A stretch of 64,000 bases of DNA from IGN2 sp963745185 (GTDB lineage: Bacteria > Bacteroidota > Ignavibacteria > Ignavibacteriales > Ignavibacteriaceae): the NCBI GenBank assembly GCA_963745185.1, contig CAVUWN010000007.1:666344-730343 (forward strand). The letters run 5' to 3'. Positions 22,682-33,667 of the stretch are shown here, in pieces (within the stretch, counting starts at the first letter, position 1; the number at the start of each line of letters is the position of its first letter). The notes under the pieces were generated by a model. The model did no database searches and was not told where the DNA came from. It worked only from the letters and a program-made list of their open reading frames with translations. Made by a program: the position numbers and the translations under genes.

Positions 22682-23602
22682 ATGAAGGTTGGAATAGTAG
22701 TTGTTACTTATAACAGTCAACTTGATATTAATCGATTATTGGAATCGATAATCATTCAAAACTATAAGGATTTTGTAGTCTATATTGTGGACAACAAATC
22801 TACTGACGATACATTAAATATTATACAAAAATATGACTCAACAATTTCTTTATATATTATCCCCTGTAAAACAAATCAGGGATACGCGGCTGGTAACAAT
22901 ATTGGCATTCAAAAGGCAATGGAGGAAGGCTGTGAGTTCGTTTTTATTTTAAATCCAGATATGCAATTAGAGAACGAAAGATGTATTGATATTTTAATAA
23001 CCAGAATTTCGCAAGATGAAAAAATTGGGGTCATTGGACCAATCGCTTTATACGGTAATAAGCCCTTTAATATTTTACAGGGTTATGGTGCTAGAGTAAA
23101 TTTTAGAACACAAAAAAAAGATATCTTATTCACCGGGAAAAAGCTTACTAAAGAACTCCCCGAAGAAATTTACGTTGACTATGTGCACGGTGGTGCAATG
23201 ATGATTAAAACCAGCGTATTACTAATAACAGGATTGCTTGAGGAAGATTATTTTATGTATAATGATGAGATTGATATTGCACACCGAATAAAAAAAGCTG
23301 GTTTTAGAACTCTTGCTATCCGTGAAGCAGTAGTCAGGCATTTTCATGATTTTGATAAAAAAAACAAGAAAGGCCATAATCTTTCTTATTATTATATCAT
23401 GAGAAACAAATTTTTATATTTTAAAAAATATCATTTATTCACTAATCTAATAGTATCATTATTAAATGAATTTTTTATACTTCCCAGGAAAATAATCTGG
23501 GCATTCCGCCGGATGAATAATGCGAAGATTTTAAAATATTATTATTCAGGAATACTAGATGGGCTATTGGGGAAAAAAGGTAAGGCAAACAAAAATTTTT
23601 AA
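22682..23602 (+). CDS. Glycosyltransferase family 2 (rhamnosyltransferase-like)
   Basis: This 306-residue intact protein has a GT-A fold. 'VGIVVVTYNSQLDINRLLES' is the family 2 start, 'IVDNKSTDDTL' carries the first Asp pair, and 'FILNPDMQLE' provides the DxD-like metal site. 'HGGAMMIKTSVL' and 'MYNDEIDIAHRIKKAG' match the acceptor and ED motif of the GT2 group often called dTDP-rhamnosyltransferases (WbbL-like). It acts on the cytosolic side to extend the lipid-linked repeat. The donor sugar is not determined by sequence; no dTDP-rhamnose genes are in the window. Confidence 0.87.
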   Translation: MKVGIVVVTYNSQLDINRLLESIIIQNYKDFVVYIVDNKSTDDTLNIIQKYDSTISLYIIPCKTNQGYAAGNNIGIQKAMEEGCEFVFILNPDMQLENERCIDILITRISQDEKIGVIGPIALYGNKPFNILQGYGARVNFRTQKKDILFTGKKLTKELPEEIYVDYVHGGAMMIKTSVLLITGLLEEDYFMYNDEIDIAHRIKKAGFRTLAIREAVVRHFHDFDKKNKKGHNLSYYYIMRNKFLYFKKYHLFTNLIVSLLNEFFILPRKIIWAFRRMNNAKILKYYYSGILDGLLGKKGKANKNF

Positions 23603-24086
23603 TATTAGATTGATTAGCTAATGGATGAAGGGTTTAATTATATTTTAACAACTAATCAGTTTTTACCTAATATTGACATCATTTTAATATAGATTCAAAG
23701 ATTGTCTTTTTAAACATTTTCGGTGAAGTCATTAAGGTGAAAAAATGACCCAAAAAGAAACACAACATATTTAATTAAACAACATTGTTTCTTTTGGTAA
23801 TATTTTACTTTTTTAAAATACCTATTTGCCAATTAAATTGGGACCATATCCATCGTCCGTGGTAATGATTATTTCTTAAACCACAGACATCATTCTTTAG
23901 ACATCATTCTTTGTGATTATTATGACAATTAAAAAATGAAAAACAAACCCAAGTTATTTACAAGAATCCTTAAATAAGTCTTTAGCTGGCAATTTAATAC
24001 CATTAAAATGATTTTTTGGCAGTCTGATTTTACATTTTTACACATTTTAGAGTAATTATGATTAATTGGGGATAAAAAGGGAATGC
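23603..24086. other. Intergenic region with a 14-base tandem repeat
   Basis: About 480 AT-rich bases hold no supported gene. One feature is visible: AGACATCATTCTTT occurs twice in direct tandem at 23885-23898 and 23899-23912. This region may carry the promoter for the following deacetylase group. Confidence 0.35.
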
Positions 24087-25121
24087 ATGAAAAAAATATT
24101 ATTGACTATTGATTATGAATTACATCTTGGTGCTAAAACCGGGACAGTTAGAGATTGTATGGTTGAACCTACAGAAAAGTTGACATCTATTCTTGAAAAA
24201 AATGATTCTAAGATGACAGTCTTTTGGGACATTTTACATTACTACCGATTACTCGAATTTGAAAACAAGTATACAGAATTAAAGCAGGATAGGCAGTTAA
24301 TTGAAAAGCAAATTTTAGATCTAGCTGAAAATGGACATGATATTCAATTACATCTCCATCCACACTGGCTGGATGCTGAATATAAGGATTGTCAATGGAG
24401 TTTTAAATATAATCGTTTCAAGCTTCATAATTTATTAGATGAGAATAAACCGGATGATATAAATACAGTTATGGGGTGTGTTTCTATTTCAAAAAAAATA
24501 ATGGAAAATTTAATAAAAAAAGTAGATCCAGATTATAAGATTACTACATTTAGAGCTGGTGGTTATTTGCTAGAACCATTTGCTAAAATTCGGGATGCGC
24601 TTTTAAAAAATGAAATAACAATTGACAGCAGCGTTTGTCCTGGATTATATGAGAATAATAAAATTTCGCCATTTAATTTTCGTTTTTACCCAAACAAATC
24701 AATCTATAATTTTGATTTAACTCCAAAAATGGTTGTTGATGAAGGAGATTTTATTGAAATACCAATCGCTACAATAAAATTGTCTAAATCTAAAACGATT
24801 TATTTCAAGTTATTAAGACTAATAAAGTATCCCTCATTAGAAGATGAAAGAACAGGTCTCGGTGTAAGTGATTTTAATGCTACAATACAAAAAACAAAGA
24901 TTTATAACTTTATTTCAATTTTGTTTTCCCAACAATTTAGTCAGTTTACAACTGATTCCAACTTTCATGAACGGTTTGATTATTTATATCAAAAACTACC
25001 AGAGTATTCAACAATGATCTTACATCCAAAATTATTAAACAGTCATACGCTGGGAATATTAGATGAATATTTGACAAAAAATAAAATGCAATTCATTACG
25101 ATAAGAGAGTTTCTTAATTAA
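24087..25121 (+). CDS. Polysaccharide deacetylase-family protein
   Basis: The preferred start is ATG 24087 (MKKILLTIDYELHLG), preceded by AAAAAGGGA at good spacing; the frame also allows a TTG 21 bases upstream. The protein is about 344 residues. 'TIDYELHLG' holds the NodB-type first Asp region, 'HDIQLHLHPHW' the histidine metal site, and 'TTFRAGGYLLEP' the conserved arginine stretch. This is the long variant with an H-x-H-x-H motif found in glycan loci. It may remove an N-acetyl group from a sugar in the repeat unit. A chitooligosaccharide role is unlikely in this context. Confidence 0.78.
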   Translation: MKKILLTIDYELHLGAKTGTVRDCMVEPTEKLTSILEKNDSKMTVFWDILHYYRLLEFENKYTELKQDRQLIEKQILDLAENGHDIQLHLHPHWLDAEYKDCQWSFKYNRFKLHNLLDENKPDDINTVMGCVSISKKIMENLIKKVDPDYKITTFRAGGYLLEPFAKIRDALLKNEITIDSSVCPGLYENNKISPFNFRFYPNKSIYNFDLTPKMVVDEGDFIEIPIATIKLSKSKTIYFKLLRLIKYPSLEDERTGLGVSDFNATIQKTKIYNFISILFSQQFSQFTTDSNFHERFDYLYQKLPEYSTMILHPKLLNSHTLGILDEYLTKNKMQFITIREFLN

Positions 25122-25135
25122 AAAATATTTGTAGT

Positions 25136-26272
25136 ATGAAAGCTAAATCTCTTGTTTATGTTTGTAATGATTTGGGTTCGGTCTTTGATTCTCAGGTATT
25201 AGACTTAATAATATCATTAAATGAAAAAAAAATATTTGAAAAGGTATATTTAATTCTTGGAGTTAGGGGTGATGAAGAAAGGCATGAATTCCAGAAGAGA
25301 AAGTTACCAGATGAAATCGGGATAATTTATTTTCGATCCTATCCTAATTATCCTTTTTTTAATTTAAGAGGACAAGAGAAATATCAAGAGTATTAAATGC
25401 CAATAAAATAAATTTAGAAGAATCAATTTTCCATACTCGTGGGGAATTATTAGCCTGGCATTTAAGTAAAATTATTGATCAAAAATATCATGAAAACATA
25501 TTACCTGATGTTAGGGGGGCATTAGTGGAGGAAATAGCAGAGTTTAGTAATTTGACGTATCTTTCAAAAATATTCCAAAATAAGGAATTATAAAAATGCT
25601 TTAAAAAATTTGAGAAAATTTAAAAAATATTTGTTGTTTCAGAGACGTTGAAAAGTATTTAATTAAAAATTGCAATATAAATATTGACAAGATAGTAAGT
25701 TGCACAATGTTTAGCAGGAAAAGACTTTCTATTCAATAGCATACTACGTGATCAGATCAGGAAGAGAGTTGAATCTAGTGGAACACGATAATTTACTTGT
25801 ATTTGCAAGTGGGGGTGTCGCTGCATGGCAAAATAATACCGTACTGAAAATTCCTGGCAGATAAAGGAATGAAAATCTTAAATCTTATCTAAAAAAGAGA
25901 TTAAACATAAAAATGTTATAAACAAATTTGTTGAGATACAAGAATGTTCCCTTATATTTAAATGCGGCTGATATCGGAACAATCTGGCGCGATAAAAGCA
26001 TCGTAAACGAAGTGGCTTCTCCTGTTAAATTTAGTGAATATATTTGTTGTGGGCTGCCTGTTATATCAAATGATTCTGTAAATATGATAACTGACTATAT
26101 CAATAAAAGTTCGTACGGGTTGTGTATTAAATAGCCTGGATGATCTAGATATGAAGAAAATAAACGTACTAAGATCACTAGATCGACAAATAATTGCAAG
26201 TGAGGGTCAAAAATGGTTAGGTATTAAGATTCTCTCTCTGAAAATTATTTAAAAGTCTATAACATGATCTAA
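25136..26272 (+). CDS. Glycosyltransferase (GT4-like), heavily frame-broken
   Basis: Fragments share one rightward gene. 'SLVYVCNDLGSVFDSQVLDL' is the start. 'FHTRGELLAWHLSKI', 'VSETLKKYLIKNCNI' and 'VFASGGVAAWQNN' lie in the middle. 'YLNAADIGTIWRDKSIVNEV' and 'PVKFSEYICCGLPVISND' belong to the donor-side end, a common GT4 pattern (KFxEYxxxGLPVI). At least five frame changes lie between 25390 and 26210, and the end is reached at 26270-26272 ('LSENYLKVYNMI'). About 375 residues are expected. It could be a true pseudogene, but the same error pattern is widespread here. Confidence 0.66.
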
Positions 26273-26361
26273 TAAACTATTCAAACTCTATTTAATCTGG
26301 TTTAAGTTGAAAAAACTATTATTAATATCGGTGTTGGTAAAATTCTAATGATGAAAACATT

Positions 26362-27245
26362 ATGAAGAAAATACTGTTTAAATTATTGAGAATTTCAGGA
26401 TTACCTGTTTTTTTTCGATTATTCATTCAAAGAAATAAAGTTACTATACTTCTATTTCACGACATAAGTCGAAAAACTTCGGAACAGACATTTTCATATT
26501 TGTCTAAAAGATATAACATTCTTGATTTGAACGATTTTATTGATGCAGTAGAAAGAAAAGATGAATCTAAAATACCAAAAAAAGCATTGATTATTACGTT
26601 TGATGATGGACATATAAGAAACCATGAAATGTTACCTGTATTAATGAATATGAATATCCCAATTACTATATTCTTGTGTGCTTCAATAATAAATACAAAC
26701 CGGCATTTTTGGTGGAAAATCAATGGTATACTTGATCACAACCTGATAACATGTTACAAATAAGGATAGACTAAAGGCGTTATCCCAGGTTGGATTTGAA
26801 CAAGATAAAGAATTTGAGACTCCACAAGCTTTACAAAAGTCCCAGATTGACGAAATGAGAAAGTGTGTCAATTTTCAGTCACATACATTATTTCATCCAA
26901 TTTTACCAAATTGCAGCGACGAAGAAGCAAGAATTGAAATAATAAATTCTAAGAAGAAACTTGAAATTGAATACGGGTTGGTAATAAATTCCATAGCTTA
27001 TCCAAACGGTGATTATTCAGAAAGAGATATACTCCTCGCAAAAGAGGCGGGTTATAAATGTGGAATTACTGTGGATTTTGGTTTTAATACAATTAATACT
27101 GATGTTTAAATTAAAGCGTGTTTCGGCTAATGACACGGATGATATTAATGAATTAAGTGTTAAAGCCAGTGGTTTATGGGCGTTTATCAAAACTAGAATT
27201 AGCAAAGAGCAAAAAATAGGTCAAAAAATAAATATTCGGGAATAA
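26362..27245 (+). CDS. Polysaccharide deacetylase (NodB domain), two frame changes
   Basis: The protein begins MKKILFKLLRISGLPVFFR. 'KVTILLFHDISRKT' and 'ALIITFDDGHIRNHE' form the NodB catalytic motif 1 (FDD). 'NFQSHTLFHPIL' is motif 2 (H(S/T)xxH), and 'IAYPNGDYSERD' matches motif 3. Frame changes near 26745-26760 and 27095-27110 connect the pieces into about 293 residues. All three metal-binding positions are visible, so the enzyme should deacetylate an N-acetyl or O-acetyl sugar. It differs clearly from the deacetylase at 24.1 kb, so it is not a tandem duplicate. Confidence 0.77.
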
Positions 27246-27362
27246 TGGGGGAAAACTATTTCATTAGCAAGCAAAATTTAGTTGGAATTTAGACAAGATA
27301 CGTCAAAGCCAGTTTTAACAGGATAATTTTTTAAGTAAACAAAGATTAAAGGAAAATAATAA

Positions 27363-27895
27363 ATGATCCCTAAAAGATTATCAAGAAAGAAGATATTTTC
27401 CAGCGCAATTTTAGATCTTTTCCTGGATAGAGTTAAATTTAATTCGGGCCGAATAGTTGAAGAATTATCATTCTCTTGAATTTAAAAATGATTCCGTAAT
27501 AGTTATTGTTGCTAATGAACTTAATGAGATTTGTTTTATCAAATCTCCTCGTTATATAACTCAAAAATTAGAAATTGAATTACCTGCAGGTTCAATTGAG
27601 AAAAGTGAAAATATTATTGCAGCAGGAAAACGAGAATTTCTTGAGGAAACCGGTTATAAAGTTGAGTAAACTAAATCATATTTATACATTTAATCCTGCA
27701 AATTCAATTTCAAACCAAAAAGCTCATATACTCTACTGGAAAAATTAAATCAAAAAAACCATCAAAAGTATTTGATCATGATGAAGTTAATTCTGTTGAA
27801 TGGCTTTCAAAAGAAAAAGTAAAAAATTGATTTAATCAAATAAAATAATGGATGGTTTTTCAGTGATTGCAATCCTTTTATATTATTTTTCTTGA
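27363..27895 (+). CDS. NUDIX hydrolase (ADP-sugar pyrophosphatase-like), frame-broken
   Basis: The protein begins MIPKRLSRKKIFSSAILDLF. After a frame change near 27465 it shows a perfect Nudix box, GSIEKSE then seven residues then REFLEETGY (27592-27660), following 'IELPAG', the layout of ADP-ribose/ADP-sugar pyrophosphatases. Breaks near 27665, 27735 and 27828 are needed to reach the end at 27895. About 177 residues, normal for the family. In a glycan locus it could control a nucleotide-sugar pool; the exact substrate is not predictable. Confidence 0.72.
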
Positions 27896-27977
27896 AGAGA
27901 ACTGAATTTCTATAATTACATCAAAAATAATATTTACTGAATTCAATAAAATTTAATATTTAATTAAAAGCAATTAT

Positions 27978-28897
27978 ATTGAATTTTTAGTTACAGGTGG
28001 TGCGGGTTTTATAGGTTCTCATTTAACGGAAGAATTATTAAAAGATGGACATTATGTTCATGTTTATGATGATTTATCAAGCGGATATAAAAGTAATTTA
28101 CCTAAACATAATAACATAAAATTTATAAGAAAAAGAATACAGGATGAAAATATTGAAAAAATAATAAATATTGATGGCGTTTTCCATCTCGGTGCACAGG
28201 CATCTGTTCCTGTTTCAATCGAAAGATTTTATGAAAGCAGCAACAATAATTTAATAAGCTCATTAAAGGTATTTGAAATTGCAAAAAAAAATAATGTTCC
28301 TGTTGTCTATGCTTCTTCATCTGCAATATATGGAAATTTACCAGTTGGGGATGATGAAAAAAATGATTATCGAAATTTTGTCTCCCTATGCCCAAGATAA
28401 ATTAACCTTGGAAGAATATGCAAAATTATTTTTTGAATTATATAATATTAGTTCTATTGGACTTAGATTTTTTAATGTTTATGGACCCAGGCAAGATCCT
28501 ACAAATCCTTATTCCGGTGTTATATCAATATTTATTGATAGATTTATTAAAAAGCATGCCTGTAACAATTAATGGAGGATATCAAACCACGGGATTTTGT
28601 TTATGTAAAAGATGTAGTTAATACGTCTTATTAAATCAATGTGATATGCAAAGTCTAATTCAATATGTGAATATATAAATGTAGGTACAGGAATATCGAT
28701 AACAATTAATGAATTGTTTAATAAGTTATGCACAATATTTAAATTCAAACCTGAAGTTAATTTATAAACCACTTCCTCTTGGTGATCCGGAAAAATCAAG
28801 CGGGAATTTTATAAGATAAATAAAATATTGAATATTAGATAGTAATGAATTTACTTCTCTGACTAATCGGTTTAAAACATACAGTAAAATATTTTAA
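27978..28897 (+). CDS. NAD-dependent sugar epimerase/dehydratase, frame-broken
   Basis: An extended short-chain dehydrogenase. 'FLVTGGAGFIGSHLTEELL' is the NAD site, and 'VFHLGAQASVP' and 'VVYASSSAIYGNLP' carry the catalytic Ser region. 'SPYAQDKLTLEEY' holds the YxxxK pair, and 'LRFFNVYGPRQDPTNPYSGV' is the substrate region typical of UDP-GlcNAc/UDP-Glc 4-epimerases. Breaks lie near 28350, 28550-28620, 28645 and 28760-28840. No clean start codon is visible because the frame before FLVTGG reads ATT GAA; an ATG was probably lost to an indel near 27978. About 305 residues. It most likely makes a 4-epimer UDP-sugar. Confidence 0.76.
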
Positions 28898-28908
28898 GGA
28901 AAAGAATA

Positions 28909-30091
28909 ATGCAAAAATATGAATGGGCAGTAATTGGCAGCGGTATAGCAGGAATAGTAGCCGCAGAAATATTAACAAGAGAAGGCCATAGCACTGTATT
29001 AATTGAGAAAAATGAAAAACTGGCTTCAGAAACTACTCAGCGATTTTCATGAATGGATACATACTGGTTCATTGTATACTTTAATTCCAGATAATTTATT
29101 GACATTAAAATATTTATTAGGATCTATAGATGATTTGCTGGAATATTATTCAAGTTTTCTGGAAATATGAATGTTATTCCTACAGAAAAAGGATTGAAAT
29201 TTACAGAAGATTATAATAATTGGTTTGAAAATAATAATATTCATTTTAAGTATCAGAATTAAAGGTAGAAAATTAGTATTCCCATGGATATTAGGAGCTG
29301 CTAGATCAATATTTTTAATAGACAGAATTAAAGAACATGATTGGCTTAGAAGAAGAGCGTGGTATGAGTTGATCCCTTTAAATATAAATATAAAGAGATT
29401 CTTGAAAATTTATAAAAAACTATTTAATTCATAAGGAAAAATTTTTTGATTATGAAACACCGGATTTTACTACAAACTCAAGAAATTTTTAAAAGATCTT
29501 ATTATCTAATGCTATTAATAATGGATTGAACATATCAAATATCGAATGAATTTGTTGGATTTGAAAACACAAAGATGAAATAATTGTTAATTGTGCAAAA
29601 GAGTCATTTATAGCTAAAAATATAGTCCTATGTAACGGCGAAGAAATATTATCAAAATTTGTAGAGTCAAATGTTAAAAAAAGCTATGCCCCAATGGCTG
29701 TTATAAAAAATATAAATCCTGCTTTACATTCATTTGTTGAATTAGATTATTATCCCTAAAAATTGTATAAATATAATAACAAAAGAGACGGGAGTTGGCT
29801 TAATTGGAGGAATTTCATTTTCAAATATTAATAAATGTGATAAATATATTAAATGAAGTGATTGAAAAACATAAAGAATATAATCCGGATTTAGAAGTTT
29901 TACATAAATATATTGGAATTAAAAGTGAAATTTTAGTTAAAAATTTTCCAAGAAATTATTTATATCACATACTAAATATAGAAAATAATGTTTGGGGAAT
30001 TATTCCCGGTAAATTTACTTTGGGATTTAGTATTGCCCCTGAGTTTTATAGGCGTGTTTATAAAAAAAATCCCAAAAAACATTTTAAATAA
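28909..30091 (+). CDS. FAD-dependent oxidoreductase (NAD(P)-binding Rossmann protein), frame-broken
   Basis: The start ATG at 28909 has AAGGAAAA upstream. 'WAVIGSGIAGIVAAEILTREG' (in two parts) is a GxGxxG dinucleotide site, followed by 'VLIEKNEKLASETT'. Later segments in other frames include 'GRKLVFPWILGAARSIFL', 'AKNIVLCNGEEILSKF', 'TKETGVGLIGGISFSNIN' and 'YHILNIENNVWGIIPGKFTL', consistent with an amine-oxidase or protoporphyrinogen-oxidase-like flavoprotein. At least six breaks. About 390 residues. Flavoproteins like this occur in glycan loci next to DegT aminotransferases, as here. The reaction is unknown. Confidence 0.66.
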
Positions 30092-30181
30092 CAATAACCA
30101 CAACGGAAAATAATTCTGAATTATTGCCAATACTGTGTGGTATGATGTAAATCACAAAACAAAAAAAAAAGGAATTGATAT

Positions 30182-31232
30182 ATGGGAATGATTAAAATCC
30201 CCCAAAATCAATTAAATTTTTTAAACAAAATTTAGATGAAATATTTTAATACTGGAAATTTAGCTGAAGGAAAATGGAATAAAGAAGTTTCTAGACTATA
30301 TCGCAAAATATTGTAATGTAAAATATGCTGTTCCCACTTCTTCAAATGGAAGCGGTTTAGTGGCCTTGATGCTTATATATAAAAATTATTTTAATAGAGC
30401 TGAAGTGATTTTACAGTCTAATACAATGTATGGTGTAAAAACTATGGTAAATTCAGCTGGTTGCAATATTGCCGGATTTATAGATTGCACTTTAGAAACT
30501 CTTATGCCTTCTTATGAACAAGTAAAAAGTGTGTAGAACAATACAAAGGGGATAAGAAAAAGTTAATTATTTTACTTAGTCATATTGGCGGAATTATAAA
30601 TCCGGATATGGAGAAAATATCTGAGTTCTGCCATTCTGAAAATATTATTCTGCTTGAAGATTGTGCGCATAGTTATGGTGCTACTTTAAATGGTAAGCAT
30701 TCAGGAACATTTGGTGATGCAGGGGTTTTCAGTTTTATGCAACTAAATCTATACCTGCAGGTGAAGGTGGCATTGTAATTACCAAACATGATGAGATAGG
30801 AGAATATATAAAGCGTTTTGTTATTTATGACAGATTTTAAACAGGAGATGGAAATCGGTAGCAATAATAGACCATCTGAAATTCAAGCATTATTAATTTA
30901 TTCAGTATTAAAAGAAACTGATGAGATAATTGAAAATAAAAGACAAATTGGCGAAAAGTATATTGCCGCATGTAATAAACTAGAAATACCTTATATCAAA
31001 CAGATTTCTGAATCATTTTCAGGAAATTATTATAAGTTTGTTGTTTATAATGATAATAACCCTATAAATGAATATTTACCATCATTAAAAACAAAAACTT
31101 CTCGGGTATATGATTATTCTTTAGGAAATTCAAAATTAATAACGACTCATCATGCTTGTTTACCAATTTGGTATGAGACAAGGAAATTGCCATGACAAAA
31201 AGGTAATTAGTGAGTTGTATGAATCAAGATAA
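30182..31232 (+). CDS. DegT/DnrJ/EryC1/StrS-family PLP sugar aminotransferase, frame-broken
   Basis: From ATG 30182, fragments give 'NTGNLAEGKWNKEV', 'VKYAVPTSSNGSGLVALML', 'LLEDCAHSYGATLNGKHSG', 'TFGDAGVFSF' and 'ATKSIPAGEGGIV'. The Lys in ATKSIPAGEGG is the PLP-binding residue, and DCAHSYG holds the conserved Asp for the ring nitrogen. Breaks lie near 30230, 30290, 30530, 30735 and 30830. The end is probably at 31230-31232, overlapping the next gene by 14 bases. About 345 residues. The family adds an amine to a keto-sugar nucleotide. It is the only aminotransferase seen and could supply the missing WbpE step, but its own neighbours may use another sugar. Confidence 0.74.
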
Positions 31233-32416
31233 AATTAAAATTGTATTTTTACATCGTGCAAATGATCCTTATACATATAGAGACGAATAAAATATTTAAA
31301 GCAGAGAATAATGATCGTTTATTCCATTTCGTTTTCAACTTTTGATAAAATTAAAGAAATCAAGAAGAATTGAAGGTGTAAATGTAATTAGACTTAAAAA
31401 ACTATTCATTGATAAAATACCATTTAATAAAACGATTTTCTCACTATTTAGAATTAAAAAAAATATTAAAAAAAATTAACCCGGATATTTTCCACATTGT
31501 CAGTGCATTGAATTTATTTTATATAAAAATAGATTCAAGTAAAGTATAAAATTAATAGAAAATCAAGGTTCTGATGTAATTAAAGCACCCAATAAGTTTA
31601 AATTCTTAAAACCATATTATAAATTTTTTTATAAGAAAGCTGATGGAATTATTCAGGATTCTAAGGTGGCATATGAAAGTGGAATAAAATATGGTGCAAA
31701 AAAAGATTCCAAATTAAATAAAATTATTGAAATCGGAATAGATTTTAGTATTTTTAATAAAAATGTTCCTAAAGGTACGATAAAAAAAGAATATAATTTA
31801 GATGGCAGTAAAATTATATTTCATTCGAGAGGTTAAGTTATATTATAATATGGATATGTTATTAGAAAGTATATTTAAAGTTAAAAGATTTTCCTAATTG
31901 TGTTTATATTCACTACAACGATGGAAAAGTTAAAGACTGAATTGAAAAAATTTATTACACAATAAATTAGAAAATAATTTATTATTTGTCGGTTACCAAA
32001 ATCGAGTTGAAGATTTAAAATATTTTTATCGCGATTCCGATGTTAATATTTCAGTTCCTTCAAGTGATTCCTCTCCATTTTCCGTTTATGAGAGCATGGC
32101 ATGTATGACTCCAAATATTGTAACAGATCTTCCTTGGGTTTACAAAAAATTTATCCCAAATAAACATTTAATCGTATGTCCAGTTCGTAATGCAAAAATA
32201 CTTGGTGAAAAAATAATTGAAATATTAAATGGTAATATAAAACTTGATTTGTCATCTGCATATGATGTTGTATTTGAAAACATTAATTATGAAAAAGAAA
32301 ATTCAAAATTAGAATCATTTTATAAATATTTATTAAATAAAATAATAAACTACAAAAATTTAAATGTATTTTATATATTGTCTCAATGGACATCATATAG
32401 TTTTTTTAATAAATAA
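31219..32416 (+). CDS. Glycosyltransferase family 4, frame-broken
   Basis: The protein begins MNQDKIKIVFLHRANDPYTYRD, overlapping the aminotransferase end. Middle segments include 'INPDIFHIVSALNLFY', 'LIIENQGSDVIKAPNKFKF' and 'KIIEIGIDFSIFNKNV'. The donor-side end is intact: 'LLFVGYQNRVEDLKYFYRDS' and 'SPFSVYESMACMTPNIVTDL', the ESMAC motif being typical of GT4. Breaks near 31285, 31330, 31460, 31550, 31830-31880 and 31940-31970. About 395 residues. It is one of at least three GT4 enzymes here. Confidence 0.7.
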
Positions 32417-32513
32417 TTTTCTTAATCAAATATTAAGACATAAATATTTATAAAAGAAGATAATATTAAAAAAATAAATTAGAAATGAACTATTATTTAA
32501 AATTAATAAGTAT

Positions 32514-33569
32514 ATGATTGAATGTATACAGAATTATCTAAACATTGCTTTAGAAAGATTATTTAAAAATAAGGATGAAATAGGCTTTTGGGATGATACT
32601 GAAAATAGAATACTAGAATGCATATATCATGATGAAAAATGGAACTGGAAATACAAATCAAGCAATAAACACAGATATTCATTATTTTGTTTGGGCATGT
32701 TATTATTATCTAAAGAAATATATCATTTGAATACTGATAAATATAATTATAAAATAAAAAAATACCTTAAAAAAATTAAAATAAATGTACAAAGTTTTTC
32801 AAGTAGTGATTTGACTTATGGCGCATTATTATCATTAATACTTGGTGAGAAAATTTATAATCTTAGATTGATAACTGAAAAAACAAAATTATTATTATTA
32901 GAAAATATTAAAAGATTGTTAAAGACAACGGACAATCATGATTTTTTATTACTTATAGCAGCATACTATTTTAATCAGATATATCCTTCTAAGAAAACTG
33001 AGGGGCTAATTAAAAAAATTCAAATCCGTTTACTAAATTCACTAAATAGTTTCTATTTTGAAACTGGCGATATACGCGCTGTGTATCATCAAAGAGTTAT
33101 GTATACTCTTTGGGGACTAATTTTTTCTTCATCATTTTCAAATTACGAAAAAATTAAAACAATCTCTAGGGATTTAATAGATTACTTTTATAATAATCGA
33201 AGATTTAATGATAATGCATTTTTGTGGCATCCAGCTCTTTATTTTGTAAAGTTTCATGGAATAAAAATTCCTGTATATAACAGAAGATCATCAAAGTATT
33301 TATACGAATGCCATCAAACATTTTTCGCTAATTCTATTAATATTTATAGATACCTTTTTAACGAAAACAGAGCATTTGATAAAGAAAAACATGATGCAAT
33401 TGAATGGATTTTTGGTAAAAACCGAAACGGTAAAAACCTCGTTAATTTAACCGGAATCTCATTACCAAATAGAGTTATGAATTTAGACGGTAATTATTTT
33501 GTACCAAATGGGAATTTTAAAGGAAGCTATGAAGTCGGTTCATATGTTTTTGCTTTATCATCCTTTTAA
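32514..33569 (+). CDS. Uncharacterised 351-residue protein, helix-rich
   Basis: This gene is intact although its neighbours are broken. I do not recognise the family. The sequence is rich in Lys, Asn, Tyr and Phe and predicts mostly helices, such as 'YSLFCLGMLLLSKEIYHL', 'LTYGALLSLILGEKIYNL' and 'HDFLLLIAAYYFNQIYP'. Helix pairs of this spacing resemble an alpha/alpha-toroid, as in heparinase- or glycosidase-type domains. Tyr/His-rich spots such as 'DNAFLWHPALYFVKFHG' and 'YECHQTFFANSINIYRYLF' would suit a carbohydrate site. No signal peptide. It lies between a glycosyltransferase and the hisH-like gene, so a role in glycan synthesis or modification is inferred only from place. Confidence 0.6.
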   Translation: MIECIQNYLNIALERLFKNKDEIGFWDDTENRILECIYHDEKWNWKYKSSNKHRYSLFCLGMLLLSKEIYHLNTDKYNYKIKKYLKKIKINVQSFSSSDLTYGALLSLILGEKIYNLRLITEKTKLLLLENIKRLLKTTDNHDFLLLIAAYYFNQIYPSKKTEGLIKKIQIRLLNSLNSFYFETGDIRAVYHQRVMYTLWGLIFSSSFSNYEKIKTISRDLIDYFYNNRRFNDNAFLWHPALYFVKFHGIKIPVYNRRSSKYLYECHQTFFANSINIYRYLFNENRAFDKEKHDAIEWIFGKNRNGKNLVNLTGISLPNRVMNLDGNYFVPNGNFKGSYEVGSYVFALSSF

Positions 33570-33667
33570 AATGAAGAGGAAAAGTTAAAATATAAGAATA
33601 TGGCATAAACAATGACGAGGATAAAAAGGATAGGCCAACTAAAAACAAAATTAACTCTTTTCGATAA

